Source: Oscillospiraceae bacterium (GTDB lineage Bacteria > Bacillota_A > Clostridia > Oscillospirales > CAG-272). From it: a stretch of 18,096 bases of DNA. The stretch covers positions 1 to 18,096 of the forward strand of contig SVSO01000035.1 of assembly GCA_015064195.1 (NCBI GenBank), in the 5' to 3' direction. This document shows positions 7,441 through 15,165 of this stretch, in pieces; position 1 is the first letter of the stretch, and each line of letters starts with the position of its first letter. The notes under the pieces were generated by a model, which ran no database searches, was not told the origin of the DNA, and saw nothing but the letters and a program-made list of their open reading frames with translations. The translations under genes were made by a program, and so were the position numbers.

Positions 7441-8826
7441 ATGGTACAAGCAAAAAGATCCAACAAAATCGATATGTGCGAAGGGCCGATCCTTCCCAAA
7501 ATGCTCCGGTTCGCCCTGCCGCTCATGCTGGCAAGTGTGCTGCAGCTCACCTTCAACGCCGCCGACATCGCGGTGGTGGGCAAATTCTGCGGTGAGGTGT
7601 CACTGGCGGCGGTCAGCTCCAACGGCGCACTGGTCAATCTGCTCGTCAACCTGTTCGTGGGCGTTTCCTCCGGCACAAACGTGCTGGCAGCCCGATTCTT
7701 CAGCGCAAAAAGCGACAAAGAGCTGTCCGACACGGTTCACACCTCCATGGTCATCGCGCTGGTCAGCGGCATCGCGGCAACTCTCATCGGCTTTTTCGGT
7801 GCGCCCCTCATGCTGCATCTCATGCAGGTGCCGGACAATGTAATGCCGCTGGCGACACTCTATCTTCAGATCTATTTTCTCGGCATGATCCCCACTGTCG
7901 TCTACAATTTCGGCGCCGCACTTCTCCGCGCCATCGGTGACACCAAGCGTCCCCTCTATTACCTCATCATCTCCGGTGTGCTGAATGTGGTGCTCAATCT
8001 GATTTTCGTCATCGTGTTCCACATGGATGTGGCAGGCGTTGCGCTGGCCACCATCCTTTCTCAGATCCTGTCCATGATCCTCGTCCTCCGCTGTCTCATG
8101 CGGGAGGAGGGCGCGATCCGTTTCATCCCGAAAAAGCTTCGCTGTGATATTCCCAAGCTCTGGCAGATCATCCGCATCGGTCTGCCCGCCGGTATTCAGG
8201 GTGCGCTTTTCTCCATCTCCAACATCGTCATCCAGTCCTCCATCAACGGCTTCGATGACATCGTCATGGCAGGCAACGGTGCGGCGGCCAATCTGGAGGG
8301 CTTCGGCTACATGGGCATGAGCGCCTTCTATCAGGCCATCATCTCCTTCACCAGCCAGAACTACGGTCAGCGCAAATACAAGCGCATCCTCCGCGTTCAG
8401 TTCATCGGTCAGGCCTGCACCATCGTCACCGGTCTCATTTTCAGCCTGCTTGTGACCACCCTCGGTCCGCAGCTTCTCTGGATCTACACCGACAGCGAAG
8501 CAGTGGTGGCGGCGGGCATGGTGCGATTTGCGTATATCGCCCCCTTCTTCTTCCTCGGCGGCACCATGGACGGCTTCTCCGGCGGACTGCGCGGCCTCGG
8601 CTCATCCTTCATTCCCATGCTCGGCTCCCTGTTCGGCATCTGCGCCATCCGCCTCATCTGGATCGCAACGGTGTTCCAGCTTCCCGCCTATCACACCATC
8701 GAAACGGTGTATTTTTCCTATCCGCTGACGTGGATCATCACCACTGCCATCCATGCCGTCACCTTTATCCTCACCTTCCGCCGCATCGCCAAAAAAGCCC
8801 GCTTGGCTGGGGAAGATATGCAATAA
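7441..8826 (+). CDS. MATE family efflux transporter (second of three)
   Basis: A 461-residue, ~12-helix MATE exporter. The start ATG at 7441 is preferred over the ATG at 7420 because CGGAGG lies 7 bp before 7441 and would fall inside the coding region otherwise. Halves start at PKMLRFALPLMLASVLQLTF and at QIIRIGLPAGIQGALFSISN. It follows the first MATE gene after 25 bp and precedes the third by another 25 bp, so the three are almost surely co-transcribed. It resembles the third gene much more than the first, with shared blocks such as LSDT(V/L)HT, GVLNVVLNLIFV and FHMDVAGVALATILSQ. It may act separately or as a pair with its neighbour. The substrate is unknown. Confidence 0.92.
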   Translation: MVQAKRSNKIDMCEGPILPKMLRFALPLMLASVLQLTFNAADIAVVGKFCGEVSLAAVSSNGALVNLLVNLFVGVSSGTNVLAARFFSAKSDKELSDTVHTSMVIALVSGIAATLIGFFGAPLMLHLMQVPDNVMPLATLYLQIYFLGMIPTVVYNFGAALLRAIGDTKRPLYYLIISGVLNVVLNLIFVIVFHMDVAGVALATILSQILSMILVLRCLMREEGAIRFIPKKLRCDIPKLWQIIRIGLPAGIQGALFSISNIVIQSSINGFDDIVMAGNGAAANLEGFGYMGMSAFYQAIISFTSQNYGQRKYKRILRVQFIGQACTIVTGLIFSLLVTTLGPQLLWIYTDSEAVVAAGMVRFAYIAPFFFLGGTMDGFSGGLRGLGSSFIPMLGSLFGICAIRLIWIATVFQLPAYHTIETVYFSYPLTWIITTAIHAVTFILTFRRIAKKARLAGEDMQ

Positions 8827-8851
8827 TTACCCATTTTGAAAGGAATCTGTC

Positions 8852-10222
8852 ATGACCACCACCAGAAAAACGAACACCATTGACATGACAAGCGGCGCAA
8901 TTCTCCCGAAAATGCTCCGCTTTGCCCTTCCGCTGATGCTGTCCAGTATCCTCCAGCTGCTGTTCAATGCCGCCGATATCGTGGTGGTGGGACAATTCTG
9001 CGGCGATGCTTCTCTCGCGGCGGTCAGCTCCAACGGCTCGGTGGTCAATCTCATCACCGGCCTGTTCATCGGTATGTCAGTGGGCGTGAATGTGCTGGCG
9101 GCGCGGTTCTTCGGCTCGAAAGATGAGCAGGGGCTGTCCGACACCCTCCATACCGCCGTGGTCATCAGCGTGATCTGCGGTGCTCTCGTCACAGTGCTGG
9201 GACTCGTCATCGCACCTCAGATGCTCATTCTGATGAAAACGCCGGACAACGTGCTTCCGCTGGCCACCCTCTATCTGCGCATCTATTTCTGCGGCATGAT
9301 CTCCACCCTCGTCTACAACTTCGGTGCGGCTGTGCTTCGCGCCGTGGGAGATACCCGCCGTCCCCTCATCTTTCTGCTCATCGCCGGCGTGCTGAATGTG
9401 GTGCTCAATCTCATCTTTGTCACCGTTTTTCATATGGATGTGGCAGGCGTTGCGCTGGCTACCATCCTCTCCCAGACTCTCTCCGCATTTCTCGTCATCC
9501 ACTGTCTCTTGCATGAGGAGGGCGGACTGAAGCTTTCCCTGAAAAAGCTCCATTGCGATCGCACTAAGCTCCTGCAGATCCTGCGCATCGGTCTGCCGGC
9601 GGGCCTCCAGAGCACTCTGTTCTCCCTCTCCAATGTGGTCATTCAGTCGTCAGTCAACATTTTCGGCGATGTGGTCATGTCCGGAAACGGTGCGGCGGCC
9701 AACATCGAGGGCTTCGGCTACATGGCCATGAACGCCTTCTATCAGGCCACCATTTCCTTCACCGGCCAGAATTACGGCAAGCGCCGCTACGACCGCATCA
9801 TTCGGACACAGCTCATCGGTCAGGCCTGCGTCCTGACTGTCGGACTGGTGTTCAGCCTTGTCTGCACCCTTCTCGGCCGCCCTCTGCTTGGCATCTACAC
9901 CGACAGCGAGGCAGTGGTGGAAGCAGGTCTGACGCGGCTCTCCTATGTGGGCACGCTCTACTTTTTCTGCGGCATGATGGAGGTAGTGTGCGGCGGTCTT
10001 CGCGGCATCGGCAGCTCCTTCATCCCCATGATCATCTCCCTGCTCGGTGCGTGCGGACTGCGCATTCTGTGGGTCTCCACCGTATTCCAGATCCCCGCAT
10101 ACCACACCATCGACACGGTGTATGTATCCTATCCCATATCGTGGATCGTCACAGCCATCGTTCAGCTCATTTTCTTCATTTTCTGTCTGCGCCGGGTCAT
10201 GAAGCGCGACAGCGGCAATTGA
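8852..10222 (+). CDS. MATE family efflux transporter (third of three)
   Basis: A 456-residue MATE exporter with ATG 7 bp after GAAAGGA. Its N half begins PKMLRFALPLMLSSILQLLF and its C half QILRIGLPAGLQSTLFSLSN, and it ends in the usual basic tail (FCLRRVMKRDSGN). It is a recent-looking paralogue of the gene at 7441-8826: a 26-bp block is identical in both genes (8023-8048 and 9434-9459), and protein similarity runs the whole length. The operon ends at a strong hairpin 9 bp downstream. The role is proton- or sodium-driven export of an unknown compound. Confidence 0.92.
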   Translation: MTTTRKTNTIDMTSGAILPKMLRFALPLMLSSILQLLFNAADIVVVGQFCGDASLAAVSSNGSVVNLITGLFIGMSVGVNVLAARFFGSKDEQGLSDTLHTAVVISVICGALVTVLGLVIAPQMLILMKTPDNVLPLATLYLRIYFCGMISTLVYNFGAAVLRAVGDTRRPLIFLLIAGVLNVVLNLIFVTVFHMDVAGVALATILSQTLSAFLVIHCLLHEEGGLKLSLKKLHCDRTKLLQILRIGLPAGLQSTLFSLSNVVIQSSVNIFGDVVMSGNGAAANIEGFGYMAMNAFYQATISFTGQNYGKRRYDRIIRTQLIGQACVLTVGLVFSLVCTLLGRPLLGIYTDSEAVVEAGLTRLSYVGTLYFFCGMMEVVCGGLRGIGSSFIPMIISLLGACGLRILWVSTVFQIPAYHTIDTVYVSYPISWIVTAIVQLIFFIFCLRRVMKRDSGN

Positions 10223-10230
10223 ATGAAACA

Positions 10231-10260
10231 AAAAATGTCAGGCAATGCCTGACATTTTTA
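10231..10260. terminator. Bidirectional terminator with palindrome GTCAGGCAATGCCTGAC
   Basis: The stem AAAAATGTCAGGC/GCCTGACATTTTT (10231-10243 and 10247-10259) lies between the convergent stops at 10222 and 10265. T-tracts are present on both strands. Its 17-bp core is the exact reverse complement of that in the terminator at 4849-4875. Confidence 0.88.
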
Positions 10261-10264
10261 ATTT

Positions 10265-11149
10265 TCACTTCCCGCAGCCGCAGTCCTTGTCGTGATCGTG
10301 GCAGATCTCGCCCACCACCGGTGCGCCGCGGCCCGGTGCAAATTCCTCCGTGGGGAATGCCATGCGCCGGAACGCATCGCAGGGCGAGCTGTTCTCCACC
10401 GGCGTGCATTCCTTGTCGGGCACGGAATATTCGCAGGCGCTGATGAGATACTGCTCCGGACGCTCGATGCGGATGACGGAGAAGAATCCCAGAGAAACTG
10501 CCAGATACCGTGCGCCCTCGTCGGTGAGATGGCCCACCTGATCCACGATCACCGACGGGATGTCACAGCAGGAGCAGCAGCATTTGCAGCAGCAGATCTC
10601 CGGCTCTACCACCCGCGTGCCGAGGATGACGGGATTCACCGTCTCCACGATGGCGACGGGCAGATTGCTGCCCATCTCGCCGCAGACGGGAGATGCGCAG
10701 AAACCATCGGAAACGGCGCTGGAGCGGAACACATGAACCGAGCCTTCGCCGCCGTAAAGCACCACGGACTTTTCCACCGCCGCAATACCGTAAAAGCTCT
10801 GGGCGCGGCTCTGACAGCCACAGCCCGCGCCTGCAGAGAGACAGCCCTCAAGCTCCAGCTTTACGTAGAAGCGCACGGTGACGCGATAGAAGCCGCGGGA
10901 GAGCTGTACCGGCTCAACGGCGATGGATGAGCCGCAGATCTCCGCCGATTTGGTTCGCACCTGAGAGGTGTGCTCGATGATGCTCTGGCCCAGATCGTCC
11001 AGATACACCCGTACATCCTCGAAGCAGTCCCGGTCACGGCAGGAGTCGAACACCTGATAGGTGTCGATGACAACGCAGCTGTTCTGTGGGCCGAAGCCCG
11101 GACGGCCGCTGCGCAGACCTGCATTTCTGTTATCAGTCAAATTGATCAT
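10265..11149 (-). CDS. Cysteine-rich conserved-looking protein of unknown function
   Basis: A 294-residue protein with 23 cysteines (about 8%). The most striking feature is the cluster CCCKCCCSCC at residues 186-195. Others are paired cysteines near the N-terminus (Cys25, 37, 42), an AGCGCQS-type stretch (103-112) and a metal-ligand-like tail HDHDKDCGCGK. There is no signal peptide and no clear transmembrane helix. The start ATG has AGGAAAGGA just upstream, and a GC hairpin (GGGCGC/GCGCCC, 11165-11182) lies in the leader. I do not recognise a named family. A cysteine-crosslinked or metal-binding structural protein, for example of a spore coat, is possible but unproven. It is monocistronic, converging on the MATE operon. 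Confidence 0.8.
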   Translation of the reverse strand: MINLTDNRNAGLRSGRPGFGPQNSCVVIDTYQVFDSCRDRDCFEDVRVYLDDLGQSIIEHTSQVRTKSAEICGSSIAVEPVQLSRGFYRVTVRFYVKLELEGCLSAGAGCGCQSRAQSFYGIAAVEKSVVLYGGEGSVHVFRSSAVSDGFCASPVCGEMGSNLPVAIVETVNPVILGTRVVEPEICCCKCCCSCCDIPSVIVDQVGHLTDEGARYLAVSLGFFSVIRIERPEQYLISACEYSVPDKECTPVENSSPCDAFRRMAFPTEEFAPGRGAPVVGEICHDHDKDCGCGK

Positions 11150-11295
11150 TCCTTTCCTGAATTCGGGCGCATTGCCGCGCCCTTACTACAGGATATGACG
11201 GCGACGCGGATATGTTCCCCCATTCAATAAGAAACAGGTTTGATTTTTCCTGTTTTTGTGTTGAAACCCGATAGATTTCATTTTGAAAAATCGTT

Positions 11296-11301
11296 TATAA
11301 T
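11296..11301 (+). promoter_or_regulatory. Likely -10 element for the oxidoreductase/lipoprotein operon
   Basis: A perfect TATAAT lies ~39 bp before the start codon in an AT-rich stretch. The -35 position (around 11272-11278, TAGATTT) is a poor match, so the promoter may need an activator. Confidence 0.5.
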
Positions 11302-11339
11302 AGAAATAGAGTTATTTATTATGGAAAGGTTGTGTTTGT

Positions 11340-12680
11340 TTGAATTATCAGCTTGCCCCCCGCGAGATTCCACTCCATGACGGTTTCGATGTTATCGTGG
11401 TCGGCGGCGGTCCGGCCGGCATCACCGCCGCAGTTTCATCCGCCCGCGAAGGCAAAAAGACCCTGCTCATCGAAGCCACCGGCGCCCTGGGCGGTATGAG
11501 CACCATGGGTATGGTGCCTGCATGGTGTCCTTTTTCCGATAAGGAAAAGATCATCTACCGCGGACTTGCCGAGCGCATTTTCAAGGAAGGCAAGGCGGCA
11601 ACTCCCCATGTTCCCGACGAAATGCTGGACTGGGTGCCCATCAGCAGTGAGGCGCTCAAGGTCATCTACGACCGCATCTGCACCGAATTCGGTGTGAAGG
11701 TGCTCTTCAATACCGTGCTCTCCGATGTGGATGCGGAGAACGGCAGCATCAACGCCATCATCGTATCCAACAAAGCGGGCCTGTCCGCTTACAAAGCAAA
11801 AATTTACATCGACTGCACCGGCGACGCGGATCTGTCCTTTTTTGCCGGCGCAGAGACGGTGAAGGGCGACGGCGAGGATTCCACCGCGCTTCAGCCCGCG
11901 ACCCACTGCTTCTCCATCGGCAATGTTGACCCTGCGGCTTACAAATCCGGCCCGTGGCTGCATTCCTCCAACAAGGAATCGCCCGTCCACAAGGTGGTAG
12001 CCGACGACGAATTCCCGAGTGTCACCGATCCCCATCTCTGCTCCTGTGTCACCCTCGGCTCCGGCACGGTGGGCTTCAATGCCGGTCATGTCAACGGACT
12101 GGACGGCACCGATCCCGATGCGCTTTCCGACGCACTTATGCTGGGCCGCGAAAAGGCACATGAGCTGCTGGCAGGACTCAAAAAATATCACCCTCTCGGC
12201 GCATTTGACAACGCCTATGTACAGACCACCGCGTCTCTCATGGGCATCCGTGAAACCCGCCGCGTGGTCTGCGATTACAAGCTTAACCGGGACGATTACA
12301 TGGCGCGCCGTTCTTTCCCCGATGAGATCGCACGCAACTGCTACTACATCGACCTGCATATGACTCCGGAGCAGAAAGCTGCGGCCGGCGGAAATGTGGG
12401 CGAAAAGCGTGCCGCACGGTACGGCAAGGGCGAATCCCATGGCATTCCCTATCGCTGCCTTACCCCGGTGGGCTTTGACAATCTGCTGGTTGCCGGACGC
12501 ATCGTCTGGTGCGACCGTGATCTGCTTGCCAGCGTCCGCGTCATGCCCAACTGTCTGACCACCGGTGAAGCTGCAGGACTTGCAGCATCCATGGCCATCG
12601 ACGCCGGTGTATCCGTACACGAAATCAACACCGATACTCTGCGCGAAACTCTGCGCGGATACGGTGCTTATATGAATTAA
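11340..12680 (+). CDS. FAD-dependent oxidoreductase (second FAD_oxidored-type paralogue)
   Basis: A 446-residue flavoprotein with a TTG start 10 bp after GGAAAGG; no better ATG is in frame nearby. The Rossmann motif VVGGGPAG (residues 20-27) and LLIEATGALGG resemble the oxidoreductase at 1698-2987 (AREGKKTLLIE is common to both). The C-terminal FAD segment is LLVAGRIVWCDRDLLASVRV, then TTGEAAGLAASMAID. The central part (DLHMTPEQKAAAGG and others) differs, so the substrate probably differs. It is the first gene of an operon with a solute-binding lipoprotein 17 bp downstream, which suggests the substrate is something that lipoprotein helps import, probably sugar-derived. That is inference. Confidence 0.87.
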   Translation: MNYQLAPREIPLHDGFDVIVVGGGPAGITAAVSSAREGKKTLLIEATGALGGMSTMGMVPAWCPFSDKEKIIYRGLAERIFKEGKAATPHVPDEMLDWVPISSEALKVIYDRICTEFGVKVLFNTVLSDVDAENGSINAIIVSNKAGLSAYKAKIYIDCTGDADLSFFAGAETVKGDGEDSTALQPATHCFSIGNVDPAAYKSGPWLHSSNKESPVHKVVADDEFPSVTDPHLCSCVTLGSGTVGFNAGHVNGLDGTDPDALSDALMLGREKAHELLAGLKKYHPLGAFDNAYVQTTASLMGIRETRRVVCDYKLNRDDYMARRSFPDEIARNCYYIDLHMTPEQKAAAGGNVGEKRAARYGKGESHGIPYRCLTPVGFDNLLVAGRIVWCDRDLLASVRVMPNCLTTGEAAGLAASMAIDAGVSVHEINTDTLRETLRGYGAYMN

Positions 12681-12697
12681 TCAAGGAGGCTTCCATT

Positions 12698-14185
12698 ATG
12701 AAAAAGCAATTTGTTTCCGCATTGCTTCTTATGGCAATGCTCGCATCCCTCGCATCCTGCGGCGGCACGTCCGGCACAAGCGACACCTCCGCATCCGACA
12801 CCGACACCACCGCGCCCGTTGACAACACCGTTGATGCAAACGGCTTCCTGCTGGATGAGCTTCCCGCAGACCTGAACTTCGGCGGCAAAGAGGTGAACAT
12901 CCTCATCCGTGAAGCAAAAGCTCCCACCGAATTCTTTGTTGAGGAGCAGACCGGCGATATTGTAGATGACTCTCTCTATTCCCGCAATCAGGCCATCGAG
13001 GACCGTCTCGGCGTGAAGCTCAACTACATCCCCATGCCCGGCGAATGGGAGCATCGCGATACCTTCAACGGTGCGATCAAGAATTCCGTGCTGGCCGCTG
13101 ACGGTGCGTATGATCTCTGTGCCGTACTGTCCAATCAGCTGTCCGTTCTGACGCTGGAGGGCCTGCTGACCAACCTGAGCACACTGGATTATCTGGACTT
13201 TGACAAGCCTTGGTGGTCGAAGGGTCTGCTCGATGAGCTGGCCGTGGACGACAAGCTCTACTTCGTATCCGGTGATGCATCGCTGGGTCTTATTAAGGGC
13301 ATGATGTGCGTATTCTACAACAAGCAGCTCTGCGAGGACTACGGCTTTGAAGGCCTCTACGATGTGGTCAACGAGGGCAAGTGGACCATCGACTATATCA
13401 CCGAGCTGACCAAGGATGTGTATCAGGATCTGGACGGCAGCGGCACCAAGACCGAGCAGGATATGTTCGGCTTCACCGTGGGTGATTACAACCAGCTCTA
13501 CGGCTTCATTGATTCCTTCAATCTGCAGATCCTGGAGCGCGACTCCGATGGCTATCCGTCCACATTCGTGTTTGACAATGAGCACGCAGTCGATGCCTAT
13601 CAGAAGCTTGTCTCGATCTTCAAGGACAACAACGATTTCTATACGCTGAGCAGCGATGCCAATCAGGCAAGTATGCATGACGAATTCCGCGCACAGCAGA
13701 GCATTTTCTGCACCGGCGAATTCGGCGACACCGACTCCTACCGCGACATCAGCGATTTCGACTACGGCGTACTGCCCTTCCCGAAATATGACGAGGCTCA
13801 GAAGGAGCACCGTACCACCGCACGTGCAACCTACTCCTCCTTCTGCATCCCCAAGACCGCATCCGATCCGGAGATGGTAGCCGCGGTTCTCGAGTGCTTC
13901 GCTTCCGAATCCTACCGCAAGGTTTCCCCCACCTATTTCGAGAGCGCGCTGAAGGTCAAGTACAGCCGCGATGACGAATCGGCAATGATGTTCGACCTCA
14001 TCAAGTCCTCCGTCACCTTCTCCTTTGCCACCTCCTTCACCACCTCCATCGGCGACCCGCAGAACACATGGAAGGGTCAGCTGGCCGCCTTCAGCGAAAA
14101 CTGGATGTCCAAGATGGCCACATGGCAGCCTGCATCCCAGACCAAGCTGGATGAGGCTCTGGCAATTCTCAAGGAACTGGAATAA
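12698..14185 (+). CDS. Extracellular solute-binding lipoprotein (ABC transporter type)
   Basis: A 495-residue protein, ATG 8 bp after AAGGAGG. The N-terminus is a lipoprotein signal peptide: basic MKKQ, a hydrophobic stretch, then lipobox LASC with lipid-anchored Cys21. A low-complexity Ser/Thr/Asp linker follows (~22-45). The body has the look of family-1 solute-binding proteins (EDRLGVKLNYIP, NSVLAADGAYDLCAV, and the late CIPKTASDPEMVAAVLECFAS segment). It sits on the outer membrane face and delivers a ligand, probably an oligosaccharide, to an ABC permease. No permease or ATPase gene is beside it, so it is an orphan in this window and must share a transporter or signal in another way. The ligand is unknown. 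Confidence 0.88.
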   Translation: MKKQFVSALLLMAMLASLASCGGTSGTSDTSASDTDTTAPVDNTVDANGFLLDELPADLNFGGKEVNILIREAKAPTEFFVEEQTGDIVDDSLYSRNQAIEDRLGVKLNYIPMPGEWEHRDTFNGAIKNSVLAADGAYDLCAVLSNQLSVLTLEGLLTNLSTLDYLDFDKPWWSKGLLDELAVDDKLYFVSGDASLGLIKGMMCVFYNKQLCEDYGFEGLYDVVNEGKWTIDYITELTKDVYQDLDGSGTKTEQDMFGFTVGDYNQLYGFIDSFNLQILERDSDGYPSTFVFDNEHAVDAYQKLVSIFKDNNDFYTLSSDANQASMHDEFRAQQSIFCTGEFGDTDSYRDISDFDYGVLPFPKYDEAQKEHRTTARATYSSFCIPKTASDPEMVAAVLECFASESYRKVSPTYFESALKVKYSRDDESAMMFDLIKSSVTFSFATSFTTSIGDPQNTWKGQLAAFSENWMSKMATWQPASQTKLDEALAILKELE

Positions 14186-14193
14186 TCCGCAAA

Positions 14194-14223
14194 AACAGGA
14201 GCTGCCTTGCGGCAGCTCCTGTT
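14194..14223. terminator. Strong hairpin terminator between lipoprotein and M23-like genes
   Basis: A perfect 13-bp stem (AACAGGAGCTGCC 14194-14206, loop TTGC, GGCAGCTCCTGTT 14211-14223). A T-run follows on the minus strand, and a short TT-C-TT follows on the plus strand. It serves both convergent genes. Confidence 0.85.
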
Positions 14224-14225
14224 CT

Positions 14226-14789
14226 TCATCGTGTTGACAGATGCCTGTAAATGCGTGACCACAGCTCGTCCGCATCGGCATAGCAGTCCATGTAAACCCG
14301 CATATGGTCGGTGAGTCCGCAGGCGCGGGCTACCACATCGGACACGCGGCAGTCCGGCGGACAAAACTCCATGGGCTTCGGCGGGATGCCGAGGTATTCA
14401 CAGCCGTCCACCCGCCGTCCGTTGCGGCGGAATTCCAGCGTCAGATATTCGCCCATGCCGCTGCCCGTTGAGCCCTGGACACCGATGGGCTGACCGGCGT
14501 GAACAAAATCGCCCTCGTTGACAAAGCGGTGATCCAGCCGTCCGTAGGTGATGCACACACCGTTCTGCCCCGTGACGGTGACGATGGTGCCGCGGCGATA
14601 ATCCCGTGAGCGCGGGTCATGACAGCGCCCCGCCATCATGACCACGCCCTCCTCCAGTGCCAGCACCTCCGTGGAGCTTCCGTACACCGACGGCAGTCCC
14701 TCGAAGCATAACACGCCGCGCACCTCCTTTTTTCCGCTGGTGCGCACCTCTGTCAGTGCAAAATGATTGGATTTGTAAAGCTGTAACAT
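14226..14789 (-). CDS. Degenerate M23/LytM-fold protein, probably not a peptidase
   Basis: A 187-residue protein with AGGAGG 6-7 bp before the ATG. Residues ~41-134 follow the M23 (lysostaphin/LytM) core: VLALEEGVVMMAG, RRGTIVTVTGQNGVCITYGRL, VNEGDFVHAGQPIGVQGSTGSGMGEYLTLEFRRNG and EYLG. The zinc ligands are absent: the usual YxHL is YGRL, and the usual HLHFE is YLTLE. No H-x3-D motif occurs at the front of the domain. There is no signal peptide. Residues ~140-187 form a Cys-containing tail of unknown role. It lies downstream of a Cro-like repressor, separated by a palindrome. A binding or regulatory role is more likely than cell-wall cleavage, but this is inferred. Confidence 0.75.
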   Translation of the reverse strand: MLQLYKSNHFALTEVRTSGKKEVRGVLCFEGLPSVYGSSTEVLALEEGVVMMAGRCHDPRSRDYRRGTIVTVTGQNGVCITYGRLDHRFVNEGDFVHAGQPIGVQGSTGSGMGEYLTLEFRRNGRRVDGCEYLGIPPKPMEFCPPDCRVSDVVARACGLTDHMRVYMDCYADADELWSRIYRHLSTR

Positions 14790-14804
14790 TTGCTTCCTCC
14801 TGAT

Positions 14805-14825
14805 AAGTTCAGAATTTCTGAACTT
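14805..14825. promoter_or_regulatory. Palindromic operator-like site O2
   Basis: AAGTTCAGAA-T-TTCTGAACTT is a perfect palindrome around one central base. It matches the site at 15067-15087 at 20 of 21 positions. It overlaps the stop codon of the Cro-like gene and lies just before the ribosome binding site of the M23-like gene. It could bind the repressor or act as an intercistronic RNA hairpin. Confidence 0.75.
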
Positions 14826-15048
14826 TTGGCGTAAAAAAATATGCGGTCACTTCACCGCCCGACAGCATCAGAACCGATGCCAGCTGTTTGATCTCACACT
14901 GTGTGAAATCCGCCTCACCGCTCAGCAGCCGGTCAAGCCTCTGCCTGCCGATGCCGGTCAGCCTTGCGCATTCCCGCCGACCAATGCCGCCCTCAATCAG
15001 CCCGGTCAGCCGTGTTGTATCAAATCTCAGTCGATTCGCCTTCGTCAT
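14809..15048 (-). CDS. Cro-like phage-type repressor (small HTH protein)
   Basis: A 79-residue protein with AAAGGA ~8 bp before its ATG. Residues ~10-60 form a helix-turn-helix (RRECARLTGIGRQRLDRLLSG). The ending EVTAYFFTPKVQKF matches the usual end of small Cro-type proteins of Firmicutes phages (DUF739-like). It should bind DNA as a dimer. Its own promoter has a 21-bp palindrome abutting the -10, and a second copy overlaps its stop codon, which points to autorepression. It is the first gene of an operon with the degenerate M23-like gene and diverges from an XRE/ImmA pair, the layout of a lysogeny or ICE switch. Confidence 0.82.
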   Translation of the reverse strand: MTKANRLRFDTTRLTGLIEGGIGRRECARLTGIGRQRLDRLLSGEADFTQCEIKQLASVLMLSGGEVTAYFFTPKVQKF

Positions 15049-15066
15049 GCCGTCGTCCTTTTACAA

Positions 15067-15087
15067 AAGTTCAGATTTTCTGAACTT
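15067..15087. promoter_or_regulatory. Palindromic operator-like site O1
   Basis: AAGTTCAGA-TTT-TCTGAACTT, 9-bp arms, directly abutting the -10 of the Cro-like gene's promoter and covering its expected transcription start. A bound repressor would block the promoter. Confidence 0.82.
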
Positions 15088-15116
15088 ATTATAGCATCTT
15101 TCGCCCGGGATGTCAA
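15088..15116 (-). promoter_or_regulatory. Perfect consensus promoter of the Cro-like operon
   Basis: On the minus strand, -35 TTGACA (15116-15111), 17 bp, and -10 TATAAT (15093-15088). Every consensus base matches. It is followed at once by operator O1, so it is probably strong and tightly repressed. Confidence 0.92.
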
Positions 15117-15165
15117 CCCTTGTACGCATTTTTACAGGAAACTGACAGAATTTTGTCCGATTGAC

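Noticed and set aside
11185..11225. CATAT-type elements resembling sporulation sigma-E promoters before the cysteine-rich gene
   Set aside because: The spacing between the two candidate boxes (about 11 bp) is too short for sigma-E, and the -35 match is poor.
11232..11257. AAACAGG/CCTGTTT hairpin followed by a few T on plus
   Set aside because: No plus-strand gene lies just upstream, the stem is short with a 10-nt loop, and the T-run is short. It could be a weak terminator but is not supported.
11436..12620. 394-codon minus-strand frame opposite the second oxidoreductase
   Set aside because: Antisense shadow without start signals or domains.
12677..14281. 534-codon open frame on minus, opposite the lipoprotein gene
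   Set aside because: It is antisense to a gene with a clear signal peptide, ribosome binding site and family features, and the translated sequence is low-complexity without known motifs. Codon bias of the real gene keeps the opposite frame open.
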